From the NCBI GenBank assembly GCA_023665085.1, contig JAMPEQ010000002.1, forward strand, positions 1-64,000: a stretch of 64,000 nt of DNA, read 5' to 3'. The position numbers and the translations under genes are program-made. Shown here in pieces: positions 44,571-53,094 of the stretch (positions are counted from its first letter, which is position 1; the number at the start of each line of letters is the position of its first letter). Origin of the DNA: Bacteroides sp. (lineage in GTDB: Bacteria; Bacillota; Clostridia; Oscillospirales; Acutalibacteraceae). The notes beneath the pieces are model-generated. The model ran no database searches. It was not told where the DNA came from and saw only the letters and a list, made by a program, of their open reading frames with translations.

Positions 44571-45521
44571 ATGCTTAATAAAAGAAAAGTTGTTATCATC
44601 GGTGCAGGTCACGTTGGATCACACGTAGCAATGGCACTTTGTTTTCAGGGCACTTGTGATGAAATAGTTTTCATTGACAAGGATCATGAAAAAGCGATTG
44701 CCAACTGCTTTGATGTTGCCGATGCATGTCTTTTTTTAGGAACAACAACAAAAATCAGTGTTGGTGATTACAATGACTGCAAGGATGCCGATATCATTGT
44801 TATATCTATAGGTATGCCGAGAAAACCAGGTCAAACAAGACTTGATATGCTTGATGATTCTATTGTTATGTTAAAAGATGTTATTGATAACCTCAAGCCT
44901 GTTAACTACAAGGGTATCATCGTTTCAATTACAAATCCTGCAGATGTTATAGCTGACTATACAAGAAAGCATTTAGGCTTGCCGAGAGAAAGATGCTTCT
45001 CTACAGGCACTTCACTTGACACAGCAAGATTAAAAAGAACTGTAAGCGAACTTGCAGATATTGACAGGAGAAGCGTAACCACATGTGCAATCGGAGAACA
45101 TGGCGATTCTTCCTTCGTTCCTTTCTCATCATTAACAATAGGCGGTCAGCATTATAAAAAGCTGCAGGAGGATAAGCCTGAAAAATACAATAAACTTACA
45201 GAAGAGTTTGTACTTGAAAGAACACGTTATATAGGTTATGACATAATAAATGGTAAAGGCTCAACTGAATTCGGTATCGGTGCGGCTTGTGCTGATATCT
45301 GCAAAGCAATCTTTCATGACGAAAAAAGAGTTATTCCGGCATCTGTTCTGCTTGAAAGAGAATATGGTATAAGAGGCACTGCCTGCGGAGTTCCATGCGT
45401 AATCGGAAGAAACGGTATTGAGGATATAATAGAGCTTCCTTTGAACGACAAAGAAAAAGAGCAAATGGCTCATACCTGCCAAGTTATTAAAGAATACTGT
45501 GAAAGAGCAGAAAAAGTTTAG
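44571..45521 (+). CDS. ldh: L-lactate/malate dehydrogenase family enzyme
   Basis: 316 residues. NAD-dependent 2-hydroxyacid dehydrogenase. Seen: [14 protein letters not shown] (6-19) for NAD, mobile loop [11 protein letters not shown] with Arg90 (equivalent to Arg109), TNPADV, Asp150 and Arg153 in SLDTARL, and catalytic His177 in GEHGDSSF. Overall it looks like LDH, including the STEFGI segment that aligns with Thr246. However, the residue six before Arg90 is Arg84, where LDHs have Gln102 and malate dehydrogenases have Arg. The name is therefore provisional. AGGTAG precedes the ATG. Confidence 0.85.
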   Translation: MLNKRKVVIIGAGHVGSHVAMALCFQGTCDEIVFIDKDHEKAIANCFDVADACLFLGTTTKISVGDYNDCKDADIIVISIGMPRKPGQTRLDMLDDSIVMLKDVIDNLKPVNYKGIIVSITNPADVIADYTRKHLGLPRERCFSTGTSLDTARLKRTVSELADIDRRSVTTCAIGEHGDSSFVPFSSLTIGGQHYKKLQEDKPEKYNKLTEEFVLERTRYIGYDIINGKGSTEFGIGAACADICKAIFHDEKRVIPASVLLEREYGIRGTACGVPCVIGRNGIEDIIELPLNDKEKEQMAHTCQVIKEYCERAEKV

Positions 45522-45567
45522 AAAAAGATACTGTAAGTACAAGAAATTATGATATATAGTACTATAA

Positions 45568-45602
45568 TTGGACGGTACAGCTTAAAAGCTGTGCCGTCCA
45601 AT
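45568..45602 (+). terminator. Terminator after ldh
   Basis: TTGGACGG-T-ACAGCTT / AAGCTGT-G-CCGTCCAA stem, followed by a T-rich tract. Confidence 0.88.
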
Positions 45603-45699
45603 TTGTATTTTGCTCTTAATATTCAAGACATACTTTCATACTGAACACAAATAAATGTAAATCTCTTATAGTATTATAAGACTTTAAATAAATTTCGGG

Positions 45700-46560
45700 C
45701 TAATTATAATTTTTGTCAGCAAGTTTTGAAAAAACAGCACTGCCAATTATTAAAACAGCACCAATAATTTGTAATGGCAGCATCGTTTCCTTCAAAAATA
45801 AAACAGAAAACACAACAGCAGACAGAGGCTCTAAATATCCGCATATTGCAACTATTTGAACTGGCAGATCGTTAATAGATGAAAAATATAAATAACATCC
45901 AAGTCCGGTATTGATTAATCCGAGAATTATTATCGGCATTATATTTTCTTTACCAATATTAATATTGAATCCTTGTTTTATTCCAACAAATACCATAACA
46001 GTCAGAAAGCTGATAAACAGTTGCAGCATAGAGTTTTCAATCCCCGTAATAGTCTTTGCTTTCTTATTGAATATTACCATTAATGAATACATTATTGCTG
46101 ACAGCAGTCCGCAGAAAATTCCCCACATATTTCTGCTGGTCTCCACTGCCTGATTGTTAACAAGAATGATACCGATTATTACAACTATAAAACTTGCAAT
46201 TTTGTTTTTTGTCATTTTTTCATTAAATATAAGTGGTGACAATATCATGACTATAATCGGGCCGCAATAATAGCAAAGAGATGAAATACTTACACCGATT
46301 TGCTGATAAGCTTCATAAAGAAACATCCAGCTTGCACCCATTGCAATTCCTGATATGCAAAGAGAAACAAAATCCTTTTTATGCTTATAAAAAGTCAATT
46401 TGTTTTTTGACAGCACAAATAACAGTATCAAAAACAGACTGCCTGTAAATGTTCTCCATAACACAATTTCGCTGCTGTTCAAACTTATTCGGCTTGCAAT
46501 TATTCCATTGCTGCCAAAAAGCAGCAAAGCAAATATGTATTTAATAAACGATTTTTTCAT
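45700..46560 (-). CDS. EamA/DMT-family transporter
   Basis: 286 residues from the ATG at 46560 (GGAG seven bases upstream; the ATG at 46635 lies beyond the shared control region). Ten hydrophobic helices in two EamA repeats. The first repeat contains GISISSLCYYCGPIIVMILSPLIFNEKM-type sequence and the second contains ICGYLEPLSAVVFSVLFLKETMLPLQIIGAVLIIGSA. DMT proteins export or import small metabolites such as amino acids. It is divergent from a LysR regulator, its probable controller. Confidence 0.9.
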   Translation of the reverse strand: MKKSFIKYIFALLLFGSNGIIASRISLNSSEIVLWRTFTGSLFLILLFVLSKNKLTFYKHKKDFVSLCISGIAMGASWMFLYEAYQQIGVSISSLCYYCGPIIVMILSPLIFNEKMTKNKIASFIVVIIGIILVNNQAVETSRNMWGIFCGLLSAIMYSLMVIFNKKAKTITGIENSMLQLFISFLTVMVFVGIKQGFNINIGKENIMPIIILGLINTGLGCYLYFSSINDLPVQIVAICGYLEPLSAVVFSVLFLKETMLPLQIIGAVLIIGSAVFSKLADKNYN

Positions 46561-46619
46561 TTCACTTCTCCATTGATTTTTTTCATTGAATAGTATATCA
46601 TAAATATATAGATAACAAA

Positions 46620-46639
46620 AACGAATATTTATCATCGTT
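46620..46639. promoter_or_regulatory. LysR-type operator candidate
   Basis: AACGA-N10-TCGTT in the divergent gap between the EamA and LysR genes, a position expected for the T-N11-A type box of a LysR regulator. Confidence 0.5.
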
Positions 46640-46681
46640 ATTATTACAAAATCAGATATTAAGAGGTGTTATTTTATAGAT

Positions 46682-47542
46682 ATGAATATACAAAAATATA
46701 TGGCTTTTGTTAAAACCGTTGAATACGGCAGCTTTACAAAAGCGGCAGAAATGCTTGACTATTCACAATCAGGCATCAGCAGAATGATTAATGATCTTGA
46801 AAGGGAGTGGAAAGTAATACTGCTTGAAAGAGGTAAGGCAGGTATTAAACTTACAAGTGACGGACTCGAACTTTTGCCTTATGCAAAAAATATTTGCAAT
46901 GAATATGAAAAACTTCAGATAAAGGTTAGTGAACTTAACGGCCTGCAGTCAGGAATTATACGCATAGGTGTTTTTTCAAGCGTTGCAACTCATTGGCTGC
47001 CAAATATTATTAAAGAATTTCAAAAAGATTATCCTAACATTGATTATGAATTGCTTCTTGGTGATTATACAGAAATAGAGGATTGGATTAACGAGGGCAG
47101 AGTTGACTGCGGATTTCTTCGTTTGCCCACAAAATCCGAATTTGAAACCATATTTTTGAAGCGCGACAAACTTATGGCAATAATTCCCGAAAATCATCCC
47201 TTAGTTAATTATGATAAATTTCCTGTCACTGCACTATGTAATGAACCTTTTATGTTGCTTGAAAAAGGTACAAAAACTGAAATTTCAGAAATATTTGAAC
47301 GATACAATCTTAAACCTAATGTTCATTTTACAACTTGGGACGATTATGCAATTATGTCCATGGTTGAAAGCGGACTTGGAATCAGCATCCTGCCGCAGCT
47401 TATTCTAAAAAGAATACCATACAAGATCATTGCAAAGGAGCTTGACATTCCTGCATACAGAAATATTGGTCTCGCAATAAAAAACACAAAAAACTCATCA
47501 CTTGCAGTAAAGCGCTTTATTGAATATCTAAAATACAGATAG
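46682..47542 (+). CDS. LysR-family transcriptional regulator
   Basis: 286 residues. N-terminal winged helix (about 1-65: MAFVKTVEYGSFTKAAEMLDYSQSGISRMINDLEREW), then the two-lobed effector domain (about 90-286: GIIRIGVFSSVATHWLPNIIKEFQKDYPNI, and AIMSMVESGLGISILPQLIL). It probably controls the divergent EamA gene; the effector is unknown. The spacing from GAGGTG to the ATG is long (about 14 nt), so the start is less certain than others. Confidence 0.92.
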   Translation: MNIQKYMAFVKTVEYGSFTKAAEMLDYSQSGISRMINDLEREWKVILLERGKAGIKLTSDGLELLPYAKNICNEYEKLQIKVSELNGLQSGIIRIGVFSSVATHWLPNIIKEFQKDYPNIDYELLLGDYTEIEDWINEGRVDCGFLRLPTKSEFETIFLKRDKLMAIIPENHPLVNYDKFPVTALCNEPFMLLEKGTKTEISEIFERYNLKPNVHFTTWDDYAIMSMVESGLGISILPQLILKRIPYKIIAKELDIPAYRNIGLAIKNTKNSSLAVKRFIEYLKYR

Positions 47543-47636
47543 TTTGAAAACTTTGTAAAAGACTCAAAAAGTGAATTTCGTTTTTATATTTTCTGTTTAT
47601 TTTAAGTGGTCTTATATATCACTTTTTAAATTATTG

Positions 47637-47665
47637 TTGACTTTAACGCTTTTATGTGTTAAACT
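47637..47665 (+). promoter_or_regulatory. Promoter of the ABC import operon
   Basis: TTGACT-N17-TAAACT. The leader is only about 35 nt, too short for a T-box or riboswitch. Confidence 0.75.
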
Positions 47666-47707
47666 AGAATTATCAGATACATAAAATAATTTAGGAGAGG
47701 TATTTTT

Positions 47708-48709
47708 ATGAACAAACTTGTAAAAAAGATCACAGCCGTTGCTCTTTCAGCACTGATGATCGGAGGAGTATTTGCAGGATGCTCAAGCGGCGAAAATGCA
47801 GATACCAAAACAGATGAAAACAAAACATATACAGTCGGCATTTGTCAGCTTATGAAGCATGATGCACTCGACAAGGCAACACAGGGATTTCAGGATGCAC
47901 TTAAAGAAAAGCTTGGCGACAAGATTACATTTGACCTTCAGGTTGCAGGTGAGCCTAAGAACTGTACTCCTATAGCAGAAAAGTTCGTTGCTGCAAAATA
48001 TGATTTAATTATGGCCAACGCTACACCTGCTCTTTCAGCTTGTTACACAAAAACAGCTGAAATTCCGATTGTAGCAACATCAATCACAAACTTTGCTACA
48101 GCATTAAATCTTGACTTTGAACCGGAAGGACAAAGCGGTGTTAATGTAACAGGTACACACGACCTTGCTCCGCTTGAAAAGCAGGCTGAACAGCTTACTT
48201 ATTTCTTCCCTGATGCAAAGAATGTTGGTATTTTCTACTGCACTGCAGAGGCTAACTCAAAATATCAGGCTGACGGAATGAAATCACTTCTTGAAGCTGA
48301 AGATAAAACAGTAACTTACTACACCTTCAAGGACGCATCAGATATTCAGTCAGTTATCATCAAGGCTGCTAATGATTCAGATGTAATTTATATCCCTACA
48401 GATAATACTGCTGCTAAGAACGGTCCTGTAATCAAGGCTGCATGCGAGGATGCAAAGACACCTATAATTGCAGGTGAAACAGATATTGCAAAGAACACAA
48501 ATGCGGTTGCAACATTCTCTATTGATTTCTATGACATCGGTTATGATGCAGGCTTAATGGCTTATGAAATTCTTGTAAACGGCAAAAATCCTGCTGAGAT
48601 GAACATTCAGGCTCCTAAGAAGCTTACAGCACAGTACAACAAGGATGCTGTTGAAAAATACGGAGTAGCTGACAAGGTCACATCGGATTATGTTGAAATA
48701 ACAGAGTAA
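47708..48709 (+). CDS. ABC substrate-binding lipoprotein (TrpX-like)
   Basis: 333 residues. Lipobox FAGC at about Cys25 (GGVFAGCSS). The rest is an ABC_sub_bind (periplasmic-binding fold) protein: YTVGICQLMKHDALDKATQGFQDAL at the N-lobe, AKYDLIMANATPALSACYTKTAEIPIVATSITN, TGTHDLAPLEKQAEQL and FSIDFYDIGYDAGLMAYEIL. This family includes tryptophan/tyrosine binding proteins; the ligand here is inferred, not shown. GAGAGGT precedes the ATG. First gene of a three-gene importer. Confidence 0.9.
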   Translation: MNKLVKKITAVALSALMIGGVFAGCSSGENADTKTDENKTYTVGICQLMKHDALDKATQGFQDALKEKLGDKITFDLQVAGEPKNCTPIAEKFVAAKYDLIMANATPALSACYTKTAEIPIVATSITNFATALNLDFEPEGQSGVNVTGTHDLAPLEKQAEQLTYFFPDAKNVGIFYCTAEANSKYQADGMKSLLEAEDKTVTYYTFKDASDIQSVIIKAANDSDVIYIPTDNTAAKNGPVIKAACEDAKTPIIAGETDIAKNTNAVATFSIDFYDIGYDAGLMAYEILVNGKNPAEMNIQAPKKLTAQYNKDAVEKYGVADKVTSDYVEITE

Positions 48710-48756
48710 GATTTTTGTGTTGACATTAATAATATAAAAACTTATAATAAAGATAG

Positions 48757-48789
48757 TTTAAAGAGCAATAGTTAATATTGCTCTTTAAA
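48757..48789 (+). other. Intercistronic hairpin 1 (14-bp perfect stem)
   Basis: TTTAAAGAGCAATA / TATTGCTCTTTAAA with a 5-nt loop, after the binding-protein gene. It is typical of 3' stabilising or partial-termination hairpins that raise the level of the binding protein relative to the permease. Confidence 0.8.
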
Positions 48790-48804
48790 ATTATCATTAA
48801 AGAA

Positions 48805-48834
48805 ATTAGCCAAGCTAAATATAATTTGGCTAAT
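48805..48834 (+). other. Intercistronic hairpin 2
   Basis: ATTAGCCAA / TTGGCTAAT, a 9-bp stem with a 12-nt loop, just before the permease ribosome site. Confidence 0.75.
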
Positions 48835-48849
48835 CAGTGGAGAATACAT

Positions 48850-49806
48850 ATGGGAATTGATTTTAACTTATTTTTGACATCGCTGCCAGGAGCTGTAGCA
48901 ACAGGTGCAATCTGGGGCATAATGGCAATCGGACTTTATATCAGCTACAAAATTCTTGATTTTGCTGATTTGTCAGTTGACGGATCATTTACAACAGGCG
49001 GTGCAGTATTTGTAATATCTGTTTTAAACGGACAGAATATTTTTGTTGCAATGATATTTGCATTCCTTTCAGGATGTGCAGCAGGACTTGCAACAGGTAT
49101 ATTCAATACAAAATTCGGTATTCCGCCGATACTTGCAGGTATTTTGACTCAGCTTGGATTATACTCAATAAATCTTAGAATTATCGGACAGGATTTCACC
49201 ATTGCAGGTATTGATGTTAAAGCACTGGAAACTATTCCCAGAGGATTATACACACCGATTATCAGCAGTATGTACACAAACAGATCTCTGATTTCATTGG
49301 CAATTCTTGTAATTATGATTATTTTAGTTCTGTACTGGTTCTTTGCTACAGAGCTTGGTCACTCAATAAGAGCAACAGGCTCAAACAAGAATATGGCAAA
49401 AGCAAACGGTATTAATATTGACCTAACTACTATTATTGCTCTTGTAATTTCAAACGGTATTGTTGCTTTGTCGGGTGCAGCATTTGCACAGTATCAAGGC
49501 TCAGCAGAGGTTTCTATGGGGCAGGGTGCAATTGTTATCGGTCTCGCAGCAATAATTATCGGTGAAGTATTATTTAGTAAAATATTCAAGAACTTCGCGC
49601 TCAAGCTTCTTGGTGCCGGTCTCGGCGGTGTAGTTTACTATATTGTAATTCAGAGTGTAATAAATGTAGGCTTTAATACAAATGATATGAAGCTTCTTAC
49701 CGCTCTTGTTGTTGGTCTGTTCCTTGGAATTCCCTATTGGAAATCACATGTTGACCAGAAAAAAGCAGGAAGCAGCAAGGCTAAAAATAAGGAGGTTAAA
49801 GAATAA
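48850..49806 (+). CDS. ABC importer permease (TrpY-like)
   Basis: 318 residues from the ATG at 48850 (GTGGAGAA upstream; the earlier in-frame start at 48778 falls in hairpin 1). About eight to nine transmembrane helices of the branched-chain-permease superfamily. Seen: SYKILDFADLSVDGSFTTGGAV and GHSIRATGSNKNMAKANGI (the ATPase-contact loop), then IALVISNGIVALSGAAFAQYQGSAEVSMGQGAIVIGLAAIIIG. Middle gene of the import operon. Confidence 0.93.
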   Translation: MGIDFNLFLTSLPGAVATGAIWGIMAIGLYISYKILDFADLSVDGSFTTGGAVFVISVLNGQNIFVAMIFAFLSGCAAGLATGIFNTKFGIPPILAGILTQLGLYSINLRIIGQDFTIAGIDVKALETIPRGLYTPIISSMYTNRSLISLAILVIMIILVLYWFFATELGHSIRATGSNKNMAKANGINIDLTTIIALVISNGIVALSGAAFAQYQGSAEVSMGQGAIVIGLAAIIIGEVLFSKIFKNFALKLLGAGLGGVVYYIVIQSVINVGFNTNDMKLLTALVVGLFLGIPYWKSHVDQKKAGSSKAKNKEVKE

Positions 49807-50609
49807 TGCTTGAAATAAAAAATGTTCATAAAACCTTTAACCCTAATACCATAAATGAGAAAAAAGCACTTAACGGAATTGATCTTGTTCTTAACGAAGG
49901 TGATTTCGTAACTGTAATCGGTGGTAATGGTGCAGGTAAATCTACAATGCTCAATATGATTGCAGGCGTTTATCCTGTAGACTGCGGAAGTATAGTCATT
50001 GACGGAACAAATGTAACAAAACTTCCCGAACACAAAAGAGCAAAATATATCGGAAGAGTTTTTCAGGATCCTATGAATGGAACTGCGGCAGACATGCAGA
50101 TTATTGAAAATCTGGCACTTGCATCACGCAGAGGAAAAAGAAGAACTCTTAAGCTGGGTGTAAATCACAAAGAAAAAGAAAGCTATTCAGAGCTTTTGAA
50201 ATCACTGGATCTCGGTCTCGAAACCAGACTTACATCAAAGGTAGGCTTGCTTTCAGGCGGACAGAGACAGGCTGTTACACTTCTTATGGCAACTCTCAAA
50301 AAACCTAAACTTCTATTGCTTGATGAACACACTGCTGCCCTTGATCCCAAAACAGCTAAAAAAGTTCTTGATCTTACAGAAAAAATTGTTGCAAGAGATA
50401 ATCTTACTACAATTATGATAACTCATAACATGAAAGATGCTATTGCAATAGGCAACAGACTTATCATGATGAATGACGGTAAAATCATTTATAATGTTTC
50501 AGGTGAGGAGAAAAAGTCGCTTACTACTGCTGATCTCCTTGCAAAGTTCAAGACAACATCAGGTGAAGAGCTTGATAACGACAGAATACTTCTTTCATCT
50601 GAGGACTAA
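49806..50609 (+). CDS. ABC importer ATP-binding protein (TrpZ-like)
   Basis: 267 residues. Walker A GGNGAGKSTM (about 38-47), Q-loop FQDPMNGT, signature LLSGGQRQAVTLLMA, Walker B LLLLDEHTAALDP, and the switch His in TIMITHNMKDA. It powers the permease encoded just upstream; its ATG overlaps that gene's stop by one base (TAATG). Confidence 0.97.
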   Translation: MLEIKNVHKTFNPNTINEKKALNGIDLVLNEGDFVTVIGGNGAGKSTMLNMIAGVYPVDCGSIVIDGTNVTKLPEHKRAKYIGRVFQDPMNGTAADMQIIENLALASRRGKRRTLKLGVNHKEKESYSELLKSLDLGLETRLTSKVGLLSGGQRQAVTLLMATLKKPKLLLLDEHTAALDPKTAKKVLDLTEKIVARDNLTTIMITHNMKDAIAIGNRLIMMNDGKIIYNVSGEEKKSLTTADLLAKFKTTSGEELDNDRILLSSED

Positions 50610-50630
50610 ATCAAAATAATGCTATATATC

Positions 50631-50672
50631 AAAGCGGATACTGAATTAACTTTCAGTATCCGTTTTATTTTT
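50631..50672 (+). terminator. Terminator of the import operon
   Basis: CGGATACTGAA / TTCAGTATCCG stem flanked by AAA and TTTT, with a further T-run. Confidence 0.9.
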
Positions 50673-50736
50673 TGAAGATATTATACAAGAAATTCAAAAA
50701 TCAGTATATTATAATTATTAAGAGGGAGAGATAAAA

Positions 50737-51576
50737 TTGAAAAACACAGTAAAAGAAATTAAATATGATAATTCGCTTAATGTTGAGGCATATCGCTTTG
50801 ACGGCATTGTTCAGCCTTTTCCAAACCACTTTCACAACTACTATGTTATCGGATTTATAGAAAAAGGTTCACGATTTCTTTCATGCAAAAATACAGAATA
50901 CATCATAAAGCCAAATGATATTTTATTGTTCAATCCAAACGACAATCATTCATGTACACAAAGCAATACTGAAATCTTTAATTACAGTGCAATTAACATT
51001 CCTATCAGCACAATGATGTCTTTAACGAAAGAAATCGTTGGCAAACAAACTTTAATAAATTTTTCGCAAAATGTAATAAATGATACCGATTTACTTATAA
51101 ATTTAAAATCACTTCATCAAATGATTATGAATAATAATGAGCATCTTGAAAAGGAAGAAAAAATGCTGATACTTGTGTCTATGCTCATTGAAAAATACTG
51201 TAAGCCATCTGAAAAATATATCCCCGAATATAAGAATGAAATTGAAAAAACTTGTTCATTTATACAAAAGCATTTTACCGAGCACATTTCACTTGAAGAA
51301 TTATGCAGACACAGTAATCTCAGCAAGTCCACCCTAATTCGTGCCTTTACAAAAGCAAAAGGAGTGACACCATACCGTTATCTTCAGTCTATACGGATTA
51401 GCAAATCAAAATCTCTTCTGCAAAACGGAGTAAATTCGATAGATGCTTCTCAGCAAACAGGTTTTTCGGATCAAAGTCATTTTACAAATTATTTTAATAT
51501 GTATATCGGTCTCTCTCCGGCTATGTACAAGAAAATTTTTACAAAATCAAGTAAGGAAAATAAGAATGAAAAGTAA
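50737..51576 (+). CDS. AraC-family transcriptional regulator
   Basis: 279 residues from TTG at 50737 (AGAGGGAGAG upstream). The N-terminal cupin sensor (about 20-95) has FPNHFHNYYVIGFIEKGSRF and IIKPNDILLFNPNDNHSC, with His residues that could bind a ligand or metal. The C-terminal double HTH (about 170-272) has ISLEELCRHSNLSKSTLIRAFTKAKGVTPYRYLQSIRI and DASQQTGFSDQSHFTNYFNMYIGLSPAMYKK. It overlaps the interrupted EamA gene by 11 nt. Confidence 0.94.
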   Translation: MKNTVKEIKYDNSLNVEAYRFDGIVQPFPNHFHNYYVIGFIEKGSRFLSCKNTEYIIKPNDILLFNPNDNHSCTQSNTEIFNYSAINIPISTMMSLTKEIVGKQTLINFSQNVINDTDLLINLKSLHQMIMNNNEHLEKEEKMLILVSMLIEKYCKPSEKYIPEYKNEIEKTCSFIQKHFTEHISLEELCRHSNLSKSTLIRAFTKAKGVTPYRYLQSIRISKSKSLLQNGVNSIDASQQTGFSDQSHFTNYFNMYIGLSPAMYKKIFTKSSKENKNEK

Positions 51577-52492
51577 TAATTTATCCGGTCACATATCTGC
51601 ACTTATTACTATATTTATATGGGGAACAACATTCATTTCAACTAAAATTCTGTTAAACAGCTTTCAGCCTATTGAAATTCTGTTCTTTCGCTTTGTTCTG
51701 GGATTAATTATTTTGACGATAGCCTATCCAAAAAAGCTTAGGCTAACAACTATAAATCAGGAATTAACATTTGCCGCTGCCGGTCTTTGCGGAATAACAC
51801 TATATTATCTGCTGGAAAATATTTCACTTACATATACAATGGCGTCAAATGTAGGTGTTATTATTTCTATATCACCTTTTTTCACCGCGATTTTATCATA
51901 TTTGATCTCAAAAAAAGGAAATAAACTTCATCTGAATTTCTTTATCGGATTTGTAATAGCAATTTCAGGCATATATCTTATCAGCTTTAAAAATTCACAA
52001 CTTGAAATAAACCCTGCAGGAGATATTTTAGCGGTTGTTGCCGCACTGATATGGTCGGTATATTCAATTCTTTCAAAAAAAATATCAGACTTCGGATTTA
52101 ATATAATACAGACAACACGGCGAATATTTACATATGGTATTATTTTTATGATACCAACACTATTTTTCTTTGATTTTTAATTGAATTTTTCCGGATTTAC
52201 CGAAATGAACAATATATTAAATATGCTCTTTTTAAGCATTGGTGCATCTGCTCTTTGTTTTGTTACATGGAACTATGCAGTAAAAAATCTGGGAGAATTA
52301 AAAACAAGCATTTATATCTATATAGTACCTGTCGTAACTGTTATTGCAGCAGCAGTAATTTTAAAAGAACAATTAACAATTTCCGCAATAATAGGAGCTG
52401 TACTGACACTTATGGGATTATTTGTTTCGCAAACCAAATTGACTATATTCAAACGAAAATCGAACAAAAGGAGTAATTCAAATGAACATTGA
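51566..52492 (+). pseudogene. EamA/DMT transporter gene split by one in-frame TAA
   Basis: The ATG at 51566 (AAGGAAA upstream) opens an EamA reading frame whose first part (204 residues, helices 1 to about 7) ends FFFDF and TAA at 52178-52180. The very next codon continues, in the same frame, with a typical second half (SIGASALCFVTWNYAVKNLGELKTSIYIYIVPVVTVIAAAVILKEQLT) to 52492. A single nonsense codon (for example CAA to TAA) is the simplest cause. The whole chain would be about 308 residues, the normal EamA length. A TTG follows the stop at once and could restart translation, giving two half-transporters. Confidence 0.85.
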
Positions 52493-52904
52493 AAATAAAA
52501 AATGTGTTATGATTATTGACGAAAACCTTCCTGTTGGCATTATAGCAAACACATCCGCAATACTGGGCATTACAATGGGTATGAAACTGCCTGATGTTGT
52601 CGGTGATGATATTAAGGACTTAGATTGTAATATCCATAACGGAATAATAAAAATTCCTATTCCTGTTTTAAAAGGAGATACCGAAGCAATACATAATATA
52701 CGAAAGAAGTTATTTTCAAAAGAATACTCAGACCTGACAGTTGTTGATTTTTCTGACTTGGCACAAGGCTGCAAAACCTATGATGAGTACATAGCGAAAA
52801 TGGCAAAGACTTTTGAAAACAAATTAAAATATATCGGTATCGCTATCTGCGGAAGTAAGAAAAAAGTAAACAAACTGACCGGTAATATGCCGTTACTGAG
52901 ATAA
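52482..52904 (+). CDS. DUF2000 family protein
   Basis: 140 residues. Seen: CVMIIDENLPVGIIANTSAILGITMG, the conserved N-terminal DUF2000 stretch, and LTVVDFSDLAQGCKTYDEYIAKM. The fold is related to peptidyl-tRNA hydrolase 2, but the function is unknown. AAAAGGAG lies within the end of the EamA gene. Transcribed with the AraC and EamA genes; a terminator follows. Confidence 0.88.
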   Translation: MNIENKKCVMIIDENLPVGIIANTSAILGITMGMKLPDVVGDDIKDLDCNIHNGIIKIPIPVLKGDTEAIHNIRKKLFSKEYSDLTVVDFSDLAQGCKTYDEYIAKMAKTFENKLKYIGIAICGSKKKVNKLTGNMPLLR

Positions 52905-52910
52905 ATTATA

Positions 52911-52950
52911 AAGCACTGATATCCGGCTAATGATATCAGTGCTTGTTGTT
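52911..52950. terminator. Bidirectional terminator
   Basis: AAGCACTGATATC / GATATCAGTGCTT, a 13-bp perfect stem with an 8-nt loop and T-rich tail, between convergent DUF2000 and feo genes. Confidence 0.9.
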
Positions 52951-53094
52951 TTATTTATTTCTACCGCAATTAGCACAATCGCCATTGCATTCATTACAAT
53001 AAAATATTTTATTTTGATTTTTTATAATATATATCAATACAAAAATTGATATTACAGCTATTAAAATAAGTACAGTTATACTTTGTCTATTCAT
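52951..53094 (-). CDS. FeoB-associated Cys-rich membrane protein
   Basis: 47 residues from the ATG at 53094, which overlaps the feoB stop (TAATG). One transmembrane helix (about 6-27) is followed by a Cys cluster C-x2-C-x3-C-x2-C (CNECNGDCANC) and a basic end. This matches the small Cys-rich membrane proteins often found after feoB. The Cys motif could bind ferrous iron passing through FeoB, but that role is an inference. Confidence 0.88.
   Translation of the reverse strand: MNRQSITVLILIAVISIFVLIYIIKNQNKIFYCNECNGDCANCGRNK

Noticed and set aside
47666-47707. T-box or trp-type attenuator before the TrpX-like gene
   Set aside because: The leader after the promoter is only about 35 nt and shows no T-box sequence or leader peptide.
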